Shown here piece after piece: positions 45,969-54,919 of a stretch of DNA of 64,000 nt (positions within the stretch are counted from its first letter, which is position 1; each line of letters starts with the position of its first letter). Made by a program: the position numbers and the translations under genes. A model generated the notes under the pieces. It saw nothing but the letters and a program-made list of their open reading frames with translations, made no database searches and was not told the DNA's origin. Origin of the DNA: Bog-473 sp963840245 (lineage in GTDB: Bacteria; Actinomycetota; Acidimicrobiia; Acidimicrobiales; RAAP-2); contig CAWIYI010000018.1 of assembly GCA_963840245.1 (NCBI GenBank), positions 3,347-67,346 on the forward strand, read 5' to 3'.

Positions 45969-47522
45969 ATGGGTGATCTCGGCTTCTGGGCGCTGGCCCA
46001 GGAAAACCCCGACTACCTGGCCCTCGTCACGCCTGAGGGCGACGAGGTCAAGGCCGGGGAGCTTCTGGGACGGGCGAACCAACTGGTGCACGCCCTGCGA
46101 GCCCAGGGCTTCGGTGTGGGGGACGTGGTCGCCACACTGCTGCCCAACTGCTCCGAGATGCTCGAGGTCTACCTGGCTGCCCTGCAGGCCGGCTGGTACC
46201 TCGTCCCCATCAACCACCACCTGGTGGCGCCCGAGGTGGCCTACATCCTCGGTGACTCGGGCGCCAAGGCCTTCATCGCGCACGAGCGATTCGGCGACGT
46301 GGCCACCGCGGCCGTCGGCGAGGTGGGACTCGAGGGCGCCGGCCGCCTCGCTGTCGGCGACGTGCCCGGCTTCGCCTCCTACGCCGCCGTCCGGGATGCG
46401 CAGCCGACCACACTGCCCGATGACCGCACCCTCGGCGACGTCATGAACTACACGTCGGGGACGACGGGGAACCCCAAGGGCATCTACCGCACGCTGCAGG
46501 GCGTGACGCCCGAGCAGGCCGCTCTCGGGCTCGCCGGGTTGCTGTTCCTCTTCGGGGTTCAACCCCAGGACGACAACGTCCACATCATCGGCTCGCCGCT
46601 TTACCACACCGCTGTCTTGCGTTTCGGGAGTGCATCGCTGCATCTCGGCCACACGATCGTGCTGATGGACAAGTGGCTGCCCGAGGACATGCTGCGGCTC
46701 ATTGAGGAGCGCCAGGTCACCACCTCCCACATGGTGCCCACACAGTTCCACCGCCTCCTGGCCCTGCCCGAGGACGTGCGGGACAAGTACGACATGTCCT
46801 CGCTGCGCCACATGATCCACGCCGCCGCCCCGTGCCCCATCGACGTCAAGCACAAGATGATCGCCTGGTGGGGCAATGCCGTCGACGAGTACTACGCGGC
46901 GAGCGAAGGTGGCGGCACACTGGTCAGTGCAGAGGAGTGGCTGCAGAAGCCGGGCACCGTCGGCAAGCCGTGGCCCATCAGCGAGATCGCCGTCTTCGAC
47001 GACGACGGCAACCGGATCACCGAACCCAACGTCATCGGCACCGTCTATATGGCGATGCAATCGGCCGACTTCGAGTACCACGGCGACAAGGAAAAGACGA
47101 GGAAGAACCGGATCGGCGCCTTCTTCACCGTGGGTGACGTCGGCCTCATTGACGAGGACGGGTACCTCTTCCTGCGCGACCGCAAGATCGACATGATCAT
47201 CTCGGGCGGGGCCAACATCTACCCGGCCGAGATCGAGGGCGTGCTGCTCTCGCACCCCAAGGTGGGCGACGCCGCCGTCTTCGGCATCCCCCACGAGGAC
47301 TGGGGCGAGGAGGTCAAGGCCGTGATCGAGCCGGCCGAGGGCGTCGAGGTCGACGACGCCCTCGCCCAGGAGATCCTCGACTTCTGCGCCGGCAGGCTGG
47401 CCAAATTCAAGACGCCGAAGACGATCGACTTCACGACGGAGATGCCCCGCGATCCCAACGGCAAGCTCTACAAGCGCAAGCTGCGCGACCCCTACTGGGA
47501 AGGCGTGCAGCGGGCGGTCTGA
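45969..47522 (+). CDS. acyl-CoA synthetase (AMP-binding, FadD-like)
   Basis: 517-residue adenylate-forming enzyme that activates a carboxylic acid to its CoA thioester. P-loop YTSGTTGNPKG at about residue 160, the hinge region GDVGLIDEDGYLFLRDRK, and the C-terminal catalytic Lys in PRDPNGKLYKRKL. AAGGAGA lies 8 nt before the ATG at 45969, which is preferred over the ATG 6 nt upstream. The KstR-like operator and the SDR partner point to fatty-acid or steroid side-chain degradation; the exact substrate is unknown. Confidence 0.88.
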   Translation: MGDLGFWALAQENPDYLALVTPEGDEVKAGELLGRANQLVHALRAQGFGVGDVVATLLPNCSEMLEVYLAALQAGWYLVPINHHLVAPEVAYILGDSGAKAFIAHERFGDVATAAVGEVGLEGAGRLAVGDVPGFASYAAVRDAQPTTLPDDRTLGDVMNYTSGTTGNPKGIYRTLQGVTPEQAALGLAGLLFLFGVQPQDDNVHIIGSPLYHTAVLRFGSASLHLGHTIVLMDKWLPEDMLRLIEERQVTTSHMVPTQFHRLLALPEDVRDKYDMSSLRHMIHAAAPCPIDVKHKMIAWWGNAVDEYYAASEGGGTLVSAEEWLQKPGTVGKPWPISEIAVFDDDGNRITEPNVIGTVYMAMQSADFEYHGDKEKTRKNRIGAFFTVGDVGLIDEDGYLFLRDRKIDMIISGGANIYPAEIEGVLLSHPKVGDAAVFGIPHEDWGEEVKAVIEPAEGVEVDDALAQEILDFCAGRLAKFKTPKTIDFTTEMPRDPNGKLYKRKLRDPYWEGVQRAV

Positions 47523-47539
47523 ACGGCGCCCCCATCGCG

Positions 47540-48046
47540 ATGCACGCACCGGCCGGACTGGAGCTGCGGGTGCAAGAGGAGGGTGCCGGGCCCATCTGCG
47601 CCGAGGTCCTCGCCGCCCTGCCCGCGTGGTTCGGGATCCCCGACTCTGTCGCTGCCTACGTGGCCGCGGCCGACACCCACCCGACCGTCGTGGCGGCGTT
47701 GGACGGCCGCGACAGCGGCGTCCTGACGCTCGACGTCCACAGCCCCTATGCGGCGGAGATCCTCGTCATGGGCGTGCTGCCGGAAGACCACCGCACCGGC
47801 GTGGGCCGGGCCCTGCTCGGCGGCGCCGAGTCCTGGCTCGCCGCCCGCGACATCGAATTCCTCCAAGTGAAGACACTCAGTCCGCGCCACCCCGACCCGG
47901 GGTATGCCGCCACCCGGGCCTTCTACTTCGGCTGTGGCTTCCGGCCGTTGGAAGAGATGCCGGCGCTGTGGGGCCCGGACCAGCCGGCGCTGCAGATGAT
48001 CAAGACCGTCGCACCGCCGGCGACCCCCGTGCGAGTCGATCCGTGA
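47540..48046 (+). CDS. GNAT family N-acetyltransferase
   Basis: 168 residues. The acetyl-CoA-binding motif A is VMGVLPEDHRTGVGRALL, with the QxxGxG-type loop as HRTGVG. The downstream RAFYFGCGFRPLEEMP block matches the GNAT C-terminal region. Target unknown. It is 17 nt after the acyl-CoA synthetase stop and may be co-transcribed. A decayed paralogue with nearly the same motif A and C-terminus lies at 60.0-60.25 kb. Confidence 0.85.
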   Translation: MHAPAGLELRVQEEGAGPICAEVLAALPAWFGIPDSVAAYVAAADTHPTVVAALDGRDSGVLTLDVHSPYAAEILVMGVLPEDHRTGVGRALLGGAESWLAARDIEFLQVKTLSPRHPDPGYAATRAFYFGCGFRPLEEMPALWGPDQPALQMIKTVAPPATPVRVDP

Positions 48047-48242
48047 GCGGTCCGAGGACGTCGTGGTGGACCCGCCAGGATCGTTGCTTCATCGCACCGA
48101 TGGTCCCGATGCTCCAGGACCTCTTGACCGGCGTCGGAGGGGTGCCTGACCAACGAGGATTCCTTCACGACGCGCCGCTCGGCTGACGAAGTCAGGTCCT
48201 TGGGTAGGTACTTCGCTGGCACATGTGCGATCCTTCAAGGCA

Positions 48243-48872
48243 ATGACGCCAGAGCAGTTTCTCAATCGTTGCAAGGTGATCTGCCACGTCGGCCCTGTCG
48301 GCGTCTGGGAGCAGATCACGAAGCACGGGTTCCGGACGGCCGAGCAGTTGATCTTGGAGGCCGACCTGAACGAGGAGGAGCGCCAAGGGCTCCTGTCCAC
48401 ACCTCGTCGAGAGGCTGTTCGGCTGCGTGTCCGCGGCGAAGATGTAGTCCTCAGGGACCAGGGCCCGTTCTTCGCCCGCAGGGACCTGAAATCGGGCCCG
48501 GACAATGGGCCCGACGTCAGCGACTGGATCCACCTGTTGAACCAGCGCGTGTACTTCTTCACCGATGAGACGTCGATGCAGAAGCAGATGGACAAATACC
48601 TGGAGGCGGACGGGGCCCAGGACGTGATCTGGCTCTCGCCGTTGAAGGCTCTTGAGGCTGCTGGTCTCAATCTCGAGCTTACGAACTACAACACCGGTGC
48701 GATCGCCCGCCGCAGTGGTGCACAGAAGACGGGGGACACGTTCGCACCGCTCTGGCGCTTCACCGACCGAAAGCCGGCAGAAGCGACGGTCCTCGGTGGA
48801 CTCGACGACCTCTCACCGGTGTTTCGCGCCGAGCGACACTTTCGCGATGGTCGACGCCAGCCTTTGACCTAG
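48243..48872 (+). CDS. DUF7002-like hypothetical protein
   Basis: 209 residues beginning MTPEQFLNRCKVICHVG. It contains ITKHGFRTAEQLI, PFFARRDL and LNQRVYFFTDE, a pattern I associate with DUF7002 proteins (function unknown; the strand-helix layout recalls ADP-ribosyltransferase-like folds, which is speculation). A GTG 18 nt upstream is an alternative start. Neighbours give no functional clue. Confidence 0.6.
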   Translation: MTPEQFLNRCKVICHVGPVGVWEQITKHGFRTAEQLILEADLNEEERQGLLSTPRREAVRLRVRGEDVVLRDQGPFFARRDLKSGPDNGPDVSDWIHLLNQRVYFFTDETSMQKQMDKYLEADGAQDVIWLSPLKALEAAGLNLELTNYNTGAIARRSGAQKTGDTFAPLWRFTDRKPAEATVLGGLDDLSPVFRAERHFRDGRRQPLT

Positions 48873-48943
48873 TCCTCATCGGCGCCGCAACCCGGCACTG
48901 TGGGCCGACAAGTCTCTCGAAGCCGGAGGACGGGAAGAATGAG

Positions 48944-49231
48944 ATGACGATCCCGAGCGTGGAGACCCGTTCCGTGAAACGTCGAGACGACGGCTCCCGG
49001 TGGTCGCTGTGGTCCCGAGACTCGGTCCTGTGCATCGGGTCTCGTCGCTCGGTCTTGTCGATCGGGTCGGTCGGTTCTGTCCTCTCCATCGGAGGTGTGG
49101 GGTCCGCTGGGTCCGTCCTCTCCATTGGGTCCTTCCTCTCGGTTGTGAGCGTGATGTCGGGACTCTCGTGGTGGTCGGTGATGGCGTGGCGATCAAAGAG
49201 ATCCCTCGCCGATTCGGGTGGGAATCGCTAG
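48944..49231 (+). CDS. small Gly/Ser repeat protein
   Basis: 95 residues. After a charged N-terminus, the middle consists of about seven short repeats of the form SVLSIGS/VGS (e.g. SVLSIGSVGS, SVLSIGGVGS, SVLSIGSFLS). It ends with WWSVMAWRSKRS. Similar short repeat proteins occur in actinobacteria as unnamed hypotheticals. The regular hydroxyl/Gly/aliphatic pattern suggests a beta-helix-like or membrane-inserting structure; this is inference. No homology-based function. Confidence 0.6.
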   Translation: MTIPSVETRSVKRRDDGSRWSLWSRDSVLCIGSRRSVLSIGSVGSVLSIGGVGSAGSVLSIGSFLSVVSVMSGLSWWSVMAWRSKRSLADSGGNR

Positions 49232-49409
49232 CCGGCTCCGGTAGAGACGAGAGTCGCACGCACCGGAGGTAGTGGGGCGGGGTCCGCCCCGAGACACACT
49301 TCGGGACGAATCGGGCGTGTCGGTGGATCAGTGGGGCACGATCGCCGTCTTTGCCGGTGCGAAGCTTGAGCCGAGTGGATCAACGAAGAGCTCGATCGGA
49401 ATTCGCGAC

Positions 49410-50279
49410 GTGACCGTGACAATCATCTTCGCCCTGGCAGCTGCCCTGGCCAACGCGGTGCACCTCATGACCCAGCACTCGGCCAGTCTCCGGGTTTCCA
49501 ACAGTCACCGGAACTGGGGTCTCGTCATGTTCCTCATCCGCCAGCCTCTCTGGCTCCTCGGTTGGGCCGCTGCGGCCGGGGGATTCGCGTTTCAGGCGGT
49601 CGCACTCCACGGTGGGCAACTCTCGATCGTCCAGGCGCTCCTCGTCACCGAGTTGGTCTTTGCACTGGTCCTGCGCCGGTTCTGGGTGCGCCAGCACATT
49701 GCCAAGACGGCATGGACCGCCGCAGTGCTCACGTGTACGGCACTTGCGGTGTTCCTGACTGCGGCCGAGCCCCATGGCGGGCGCCTCCAACCGCATGCGG
49801 CCAATTGGGGATCGGCCGTGGCCGTGTTCGGCGGGGCTGTCGCCGTCCTGGCAGTGAATGCGCGCTGGGGATCTCCAGTGCGTCGGGCTGCGCTCTACGC
49901 CTCCGCGGCCTCGATCACATGGGCCCTCATGGCTACATTCATCAAGGCGACCACCAATGTGCTTGCGGCATCTGGAGTGGTGGGCGTGCTGGAACGATGG
50001 CCCCTCTACGCGTTGATCGTCTCTGGAGTCATCGGTTCGGTGCTCCAACAGGCCGCCTTACAGGTCGGCCCTCTGAGCGTGTCCCAACCGCTCATCGTCG
50101 TGGTCGACCCCGCCGTGGCCATCGTGTTGAGCGTCTGGATCTTCGACGAACGATTTGCCGTGAGTCCGGCTCAAAAGTCCGTTGCAGTCTTGGCCTTCTG
50201 CGTCATGGCCCTGGGGGTGACGGTCCTGTCGCGGGCCGCGCCCACCGACCTCGACTCGTCGATGCCAGTCAGGCTTTGA
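49410..50279 (+). CDS. DMT superfamily (EamA-like) membrane transporter
   Basis: 289 residues with about nine to ten hydrophobic helices in two halves, as in drug/metabolite transporters. The first helix begins VTIIFALAAALANAV, and the second half contains YASAASITWALMATFIK and PLSVSQPLIVVVDPAVAIVLS. The GTG at 49410 puts the first helix at the N-terminus; the open frame upstream has no membrane features. Substrate and direction are unknown. Confidence 0.8.
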   Translation: MTVTIIFALAAALANAVHLMTQHSASLRVSNSHRNWGLVMFLIRQPLWLLGWAAAAGGFAFQAVALHGGQLSIVQALLVTELVFALVLRRFWVRQHIAKTAWTAAVLTCTALAVFLTAAEPHGGRLQPHAANWGSAVAVFGGAVAVLAVNARWGSPVRRAALYASAASITWALMATFIKATTNVLAASGVVGVLERWPLYALIVSGVIGSVLQQAALQVGPLSVSQPLIVVVDPAVAIVLSVWIFDERFAVSPAQKSVAVLAFCVMALGVTVLSRAAPTDLDSSMPVRL

Positions 50280-50338
50280 GGAACACGGCACTGACGCCAG
50301 CCGCGGCGAGAGCTTCCCGACGTCGAGACGCCCGATGG

Positions 50339-50344
50339 TACGGT
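50339..50344 (+). promoter_or_regulatory. -10 hexamer TACGGT of the PPOX gene
   Basis: TACGGT, 6 nt, then the ATG at 50351. Confidence 0.5.
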
Positions 50345-50350
50345 CGCCGG

Positions 50351-50821
50351 ATGGCCCGAACGCTCGCCTCCGACACGCCGGTGGACCGCACCGGTTTGGA
50401 AGAGTTCATACGACCTCGGCATCATGCCATCCTCAGTACCCAGCGAGGCGACGGAAGTCCCCAGATGTCCCCGATCACCATGGGCGTCGATCCGGACGGA
50501 GACATCCTGGTGGCGAGCTATCCGGAGCGAGCCAAAGTCCACAATCTGCGACTCCGAGATCAGGCGGCCGTATGCGTCCTGTCGGACGACTTTGGCGGGG
50601 AGTGGGTCCAGGTTTCAGGAACGGCCACCGTGGTCGATCTTCCCGAAGCGATGGAGGGTCTGGTGACCTATTTTCGCTCCATCAGCGGGGAACATCCCGA
50701 TTGGGACGAATACCGCCAAGCCATGATCGACCAGGGCAAGGTACTGATCCGGGTAGCCGTCGAGCGTTGGGGTCCGATCAGCAAGGGCGGCTTTCCGCCC
50801 CGGCTCGTCGACTCCCGATAG
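50351..50821 (+). CDS. PPOX-class F420-dependent enzyme
   Basis: 156-residue split-barrel flavin/F420-binding protein. Typical blocks are HAILSTQRGDGSPQMSPI, RAKVHNLRLRDQAAVCVL and VQVSGTATVVDLPEA. These actinobacterial enzymes use F420 to reduce small molecules or bind FMN, heme precursors or biliverdin; the substrate is unknown. The leaderless start removes any doubt about the N-terminus. Confidence 0.85.
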   Translation: MARTLASDTPVDRTGLEEFIRPRHHAILSTQRGDGSPQMSPITMGVDPDGDILVASYPERAKVHNLRLRDQAAVCVLSDDFGGEWVQVSGTATVVDLPEAMEGLVTYFRSISGEHPDWDEYRQAMIDQGKVLIRVAVERWGPISKGGFPPRLVDSR

Positions 50822-51000
50822 AGCGGCGGAGTTGCACTCGACGGATCGCGAACCGTGGGCGACGCTCGCCGGGTCCGCAGTGTCTTCGCCGCGTCGTTCT
50901 CGCCGATCACGGTCTGAGCACGAGGTCCCGCGACCTCGGTGCTGTCCGCTCTCGGCGTTGGGCGCACCTGCGGAACAGGGGTGGGGCCAATGAACTTCCA

Positions 51001-51993
51001 CTAGCGCGGGGCGTCCCCCATGCGGTACTCGTGGGTGAGGTCGTCGAGGCGGGATTTCAGATCGTCCTCGAGCACGAATTCAACCGCTTCCAGGCTGGCC
51101 TCGAGCTGGTCCGGATGGCTCGCCCCGACGATGGGTGCGGTGACCGCGCCATTCGCCAACACCCAAGCGAGGGACAGAGTCACGAGGCTCACGCCGACCT
51201 CATCCGCAATGGCGAGCAGCTGATCGACGGTGTCGAACTCTCGGTCGTGCCAATAGCGACCTTGGTACATCTGGCCTGCGTTGCCGAGCGTGAAGCGACT
51301 GCCTTCGGCCGGTGGAGCGCCGCGGCGGTGCTTCCCCGAGAGGAGGCCGCCGGCGAGGGGATTGTAGGGAATCACTCCTACCGCCTCATCACCGCAGAAC
51401 GGGAGCATCTCACGCTCTATCTGGCGGAACAACAGGTTGTAGCGGGGCTGCACTGAGTCGAATCGCGCCAACCCGAGCGTCTCGCTGCGCCCGATGGCAC
51501 GAACTAACTGATAAGTGAGAAAATTCGAGCATCCGATGTAACGAACCTTTCCTTGATGCACGAGATCGTCGAGCGCACCCAGCGTCTCGTCGATCGGGGT
51601 CGCCGAATCGAAACCATGGAGCTGATAGAGGTCGATGTAGTCGGTTTGCAGACGGCGCAGGGATGCGTCAATAGCATCGAAGATGTGCCTTCTGGAGTTG
51701 CCGCCGTCGAACGGTGACGGCCCGGTACGCCCAAAGCATTTCGTGGCCAGAATGAAGCGATCCCGCCTCCCACGCAGCCAGCGACCGAGAATTTCCTCGG
51801 TGCGGCCCGCGGTCGCCAGATCACCGCCGAGCGGATAGACGTCCGAACTGTCGATGAAGTCGATGCCGCCCTCCGTCGCTCGATCGAGAATCGACACGGA
51901 AGTCGGCTCGTCGCACTGCAGCCCAAAGGTCATCGTTCCGAGACACAGTTTCGATACCTGAAGCCCGGTTCGTCCAAGTCGTGCGTGGTCCAT
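51001..51993 (-). CDS. aldo/keto reductase
   Basis: 330-residue NADPH-dependent TIM-barrel oxidoreductase. The catalytic tetrad is visible: Asp in DSSDVYP, Tyr in the same block, Lys in LATKCFG and His in YQLHGFD. IPYNPLAGGLLSGK and GASHPDQLEA are typical of the YhdN/Tas-like AKR branch. Substrate unknown. It is divergent from the NYN-domain region and intact. Confidence 0.9.
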   Translation of the reverse strand: MDHARLGRTGLQVSKLCLGTMTFGLQCDEPTSVSILDRATEGGIDFIDSSDVYPLGGDLATAGRTEEILGRWLRGRRDRFILATKCFGRTGPSPFDGGNSRRHIFDAIDASLRRLQTDYIDLYQLHGFDSATPIDETLGALDDLVHQGKVRYIGCSNFLTYQLVRAIGRSETLGLARFDSVQPRYNLLFRQIEREMLPFCGDEAVGVIPYNPLAGGLLSGKHRRGAPPAEGSRFTLGNAGQMYQGRYWHDREFDTVDQLLAIADEVGVSLVTLSLAWVLANGAVTAPIVGASHPDQLEASLEAVEFVLEDDLKSRLDDLTHEYRMGDAPR

Positions 51994-52000
51994 GTCCAGA

Positions 52001-52006
52001 AAGGTA
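52001..52006 (-). promoter_or_regulatory. -10 hexamer TACCTT of the aldo/keto reductase gene
   Basis: Minus-strand TACCTT, 7 nt before the ATG at 51993. Confidence 0.5.
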
Positions 52007-52156
52007 GCGTCCCCACCGGGTACGTCCGCCGCTCGGTCTTCCCGTCAGACAGTTCACCCGAACCCCGGCGACGCCCGGCCCTGGGGCAGGCCATCGCACT
52101 CGATCCCGGTGTGCCGGGCGTCCGACGGGTTGTTCTCCCATGCGGACGTCCAATTG

Positions 52157-52522
52157 CTATTCCAGGAGCTCGAGGAGCCACCCAGGTCCAACCACGCCGG
52201 CTCCGAGGACCTCAGCCCGCCGCCGCAACTCGCGATCCGCGGTGACGAGGGTGACCACTTGATCAGAGACGTTGGAGACGACATCAATGAGGGTGTCGTC
52301 CCCGCTGCCGGCAGCGTGGAGGACCGCGACGCCGTCGGTGACGCCGTCCGGGACGCCCTCGCGAGCCCTGCCTTCCAGGACCACGACCACAGGTTGCGCG
52401 ATCCGTCCCGAGTCAACGGCGGTTCGTACCTGGTCCACGAAGGCGCGGGCTGCTCCTGCTCGGTCCCGCCACCAGCCGGTCGGGCGAGACCCGACCACAT
52501 TTGCTGCATCGATGAGGAGCAC
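52157..52522 (-). CDS. NYN/PIN-like domain protein
   Basis: 121 residues with the acidic pattern of PIN/NYN nucleases. MLLIDAANVVGS (first Asp), SGDDTLID (two Asp) and LVTADREL (Asp). The RPTGWWRDRAGAAR segment is seen in actinobacterial proteins annotated as NTP-binding or NYN-domain. RNA cleavage is the likely activity. The GTG at 52522 follows CAGACT by 6 nt, a weak -10 candidate. No antitoxin-like partner is adjacent. Confidence 0.7.
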   Translation of the reverse strand: MLLIDAANVVGSRPTGWWRDRAGAARAFVDQVRTAVDSGRIAQPVVVVLEGRAREGVPDGVTDGVAVLHAAGSGDDTLIDVVSNVSDQVVTLVTADRELRRRAEVLGAGVVGPGWLLELLE

Positions 52523-52671
52523 GGTTCCAGTCTGATCGCTGGGCGAATGGCGGCACGCCTCCTCCCGAGATCACCCCAGCCAAGACACTTTTTCCTCGTT
52601 CCCTCGGGCAGTCCTGAAACGAGCATCCCGGCCCGATCTGGACCCCAAGCCTCGATAAGGGGCGTGCAGGC

Positions 52672-54141
52672 CTAGTGCGCCCGGGAGTGCTCCACTTGGG
52701 ATGCCGCCCGGCGACCGGCCCGTCGACCAAAGAACGTGCCGTCGCCGAGGCTGATGCCGCTGGCATAATGGTGCGCCGCGAGGCTGGCGGCAGTTCTGCC
52801 GACGGCGTAGAGACCCGAAATGCGATGACCCGCGCGGTCGAGCGCGGCGCCATCCGCGTCGGTGACGAGACCGCCGAGTGTGAAGGTCGCGTAGATCGCG
52901 CCATGGTCAACGCGCAGGTCGATGGCGCCGATGCCGCTTGCCGGCGGCACACCGATGGGCTGCAGGTAGGGCGCGCGCTTGTGGAACGCCGGGTCGTCAC
53001 CGCGAGCCGCGGCCTCGTTGTAGTCGCGCACCGTCCGCGCCAGAGCGTCCGGCGGAACACCGAGGTCGGCGGCCAGTTCCTCCGGGGTGGCTGCGGCGTA
53101 GCCGACGCGGAGTCCAACGAGGTTCGGCTCGTGGATCACGTCATCGGTGATCATGGAGACGAAGCCGTCGTGATCGCGCAGAGCGTGAAACCCGATGCGA
53201 CCCGTGTAGGCATCCTCGTTGATGAACCTCTTCCCATAGCGGTTGACCAGGATTCCCCGTGCGAGTCGATGTGGCGGCCCGAGGGGCAGCGCGCACTCGA
53301 AGGAGTCGAGTCTGGTCGCGACTGCACCGGCACCGGCGCCCATGCGAATCCCGCGGCCGTCGTCGGCCGGGGTGCCGATCCGCCAGGCAGCGTCGGGGAC
53401 GTGAGCAAGTGGGCAATGCTCGGCGACCATTGCCTCGTTGTGGATGAACCCGCCGGTGGCCAGGATCACCCCGCCACGGGCCCGGATAGTCCGGGAGCCG
53501 TCGTCGGTACGCAATTGCACCCCGACGACGTCCCCGCCGTCCACGACCAGTGCGTCGGCTCGGGTGTCGGCCGCCAGGCGAGCACCGCTGCTCGACACGG
53601 CGGCACCGAGTCGTTCCATGAGGAAGCCGCCGGCAGAATCGATGCACCGCGGCTTGTGACCGCGCGGCACGGGCTCCGAGATCTCGTCAAACGGGTAGGT
53701 GTCCTCGCCGCCGCTGAAGAGCAGCCCCGAATCATCGGCTGATTCGCGGTTCGGCTCGTTGCAGAACGCCGACCGGAACGGCACCCCGATGGAGACCAGC
53801 CAGTCGAAGTGGTCCGCCGAACCCTCGCAGTAGGCGTCCACGCGAGCTTCGTCCACTCCGGGCCCGAGGGCGGCCCGGAGGAAGGTCGCCATGTTCTCCG
53901 GAGAGTCCTTGAAGCCGCAGGCGCTCTGGAGGGCAGTACCGCCTCCCAGGTAGATCAGGCCACCGGAGTTGGCCGAGGTCCCGCCGGGTCCCGCGCTGCG
54001 CTCGAGCGCCAGCACGTCCACCCCCGCCTGGCGCGCCGCCACGGTCGCGGACGTGCCCGCGGCGCCGAGTCCTACGACGACCACGTCGACCGTCTCGTCG
54101 AACCGGACCTCGTTGACCTCGAGCGCCGGGATCGGCTCCAT
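52672..54141 (-). CDS. FAD-dependent oxidoreductase, fumarate reductase/3-ketosteroid dehydrogenase-like
   Basis: 489 residues. The FAD-binding GLGAAGTSA with the ribose-binding Glu in ALERSAGPGGTSANSGG lies at the N-terminus, and the C-terminal FAD segment is LYAVGRTAASLAAHHYASGISLGDG. The central cap contains GIRMGAGAGA. This is the family that includes succinate/fumarate flavoproteins and 3-ketosteroid delta1-dehydrogenases; the ASGISLGDG ending resembles the latter. GAGGAGG precedes the ATG at 54141. Confidence 0.82.
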   Translation of the reverse strand: MEPIPALEVNEVRFDETVDVVVVGLGAAGTSATVAARQAGVDVLALERSAGPGGTSANSGGLIYLGGGTALQSACGFKDSPENMATFLRAALGPGVDEARVDAYCEGSADHFDWLVSIGVPFRSAFCNEPNRESADDSGLLFSGGEDTYPFDEISEPVPRGHKPRCIDSAGGFLMERLGAAVSSSGARLAADTRADALVVDGGDVVGVQLRTDDGSRTIRARGGVILATGGFIHNEAMVAEHCPLAHVPDAAWRIGTPADDGRGIRMGAGAGAVATRLDSFECALPLGPPHRLARGILVNRYGKRFINEDAYTGRIGFHALRDHDGFVSMITDDVIHEPNLVGLRVGYAAATPEELAADLGVPPDALARTVRDYNEAAARGDDPAFHKRAPYLQPIGVPPASGIGAIDLRVDHGAIYATFTLGGLVTDADGAALDRAGHRISGLYAVGRTAASLAAHHYASGISLGDGTFFGRRAGRRAASQVEHSRAH

Positions 54142-54385
54142 TCCCCTCCTCGCGTCATGATGCAGCCGTGGGCTGCATGATCGTGCTCTTCACGTCCGCG
54201 GCCTGCACGCCGTGAAGATGTCGACGGCGACACTGTCACATTCCAGGGTCCGGCCCACGTCAAGATGGTGTGATGACGATGGTACTGACCGACTTCGACG
54301 CCGAGCGTCCCCACGGGACGTCGCCGCCACCGGGTACGCGGTGTCGGGGGACGATGCGGACGAGCGAAATTTGGAGAGGAGCCTC

Positions 54386-54622
54386 ATGAAGACCATGACG
54401 TGTCAAGAGTTGGGTGGACCGTGTGATTTTCCGCACCATGGGACGACGGCAGATGAGGTCATAAAGGCTCAGGATCGTCATCTCAATGAAATGGTCGCCA
54501 AAGGTGACATGACGCACGAAACTGCCTTGAAGGCGATGAAAAGTCGATGGAAGCATCCCATCAGGGGAATGGGGTGGTACAGGAAGGCCAAGGGTGATTT
54601 TGCCGGCCTTCCCGAAGACTGA
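54386..54622 (+). CDS. DUF1059 family small protein
   Basis: 78 residues beginning MKTMTCQELGGPCD. The Cys6 and Cys13 plus FPHHG give a putative metal-binding head; the rest (ADEVIKAQDRHL, MKSRWKHPIRGMGWYR) is the DUF1059 pattern. Members are uncharacterised small metal-binding-like proteins. GGAGAGGAG lies about 8 nt before the ATG. The gene is noticeably less GC-biased than most of the window. Confidence 0.85.
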   Translation: MKTMTCQELGGPCDFPHHGTTADEVIKAQDRHLNEMVAKGDMTHETALKAMKSRWKHPIRGMGWYRKAKGDFAGLPED

Positions 54623-54919
54623 GCAGAGGTTGAGGCTTCTCCATCTGCCTCCAGTCGGGTCGCGACGGGACGAGCGATAGGCACCCAGGCGCGCTCCCGT
54701 TCCGTGAAGCAGGCCGCTGAGCGCGCCTGCCAGGGCAGCTTGGCCCCGAGGCGGTGCGGGCCGGTACCGAGGCCGCCATCGAAGCGCTGCGACCGTACGT
54801 CACGCCCGAGGGTGTCGTGCTGGGCGGCGCCTACTGGCTCGTGACCGCCGGTGAGGCGTCGCGGGCGCGGAACAATGCGGAACAATACGGACCCCCACCA
54901 GGCGTATTGGGCTATCCCT
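54623..54919 (+). pseudogene. fragment of a SAM methyltransferase C-terminus
   Basis: From about 54750, one frame reads VRAGTEAAIEALRPYVTPEG and then VVLGGAYWLVTA, closely resembling the C-terminal end of actinobacterial class I methyltransferases. No N-terminal SAM-binding part is present upstream, and the frame runs on into the opposite-strand kinase gene. This looks like a relic. Confidence 0.4.

Noticed and set aside
54272..54388. 38-residue frame ending in the DUF1059 start codon
   Set aside because: It overlaps the next start, but the translation is Pro/Arg-rich with no features, and the DUF1059 gene has its own strong ribosome-binding site.
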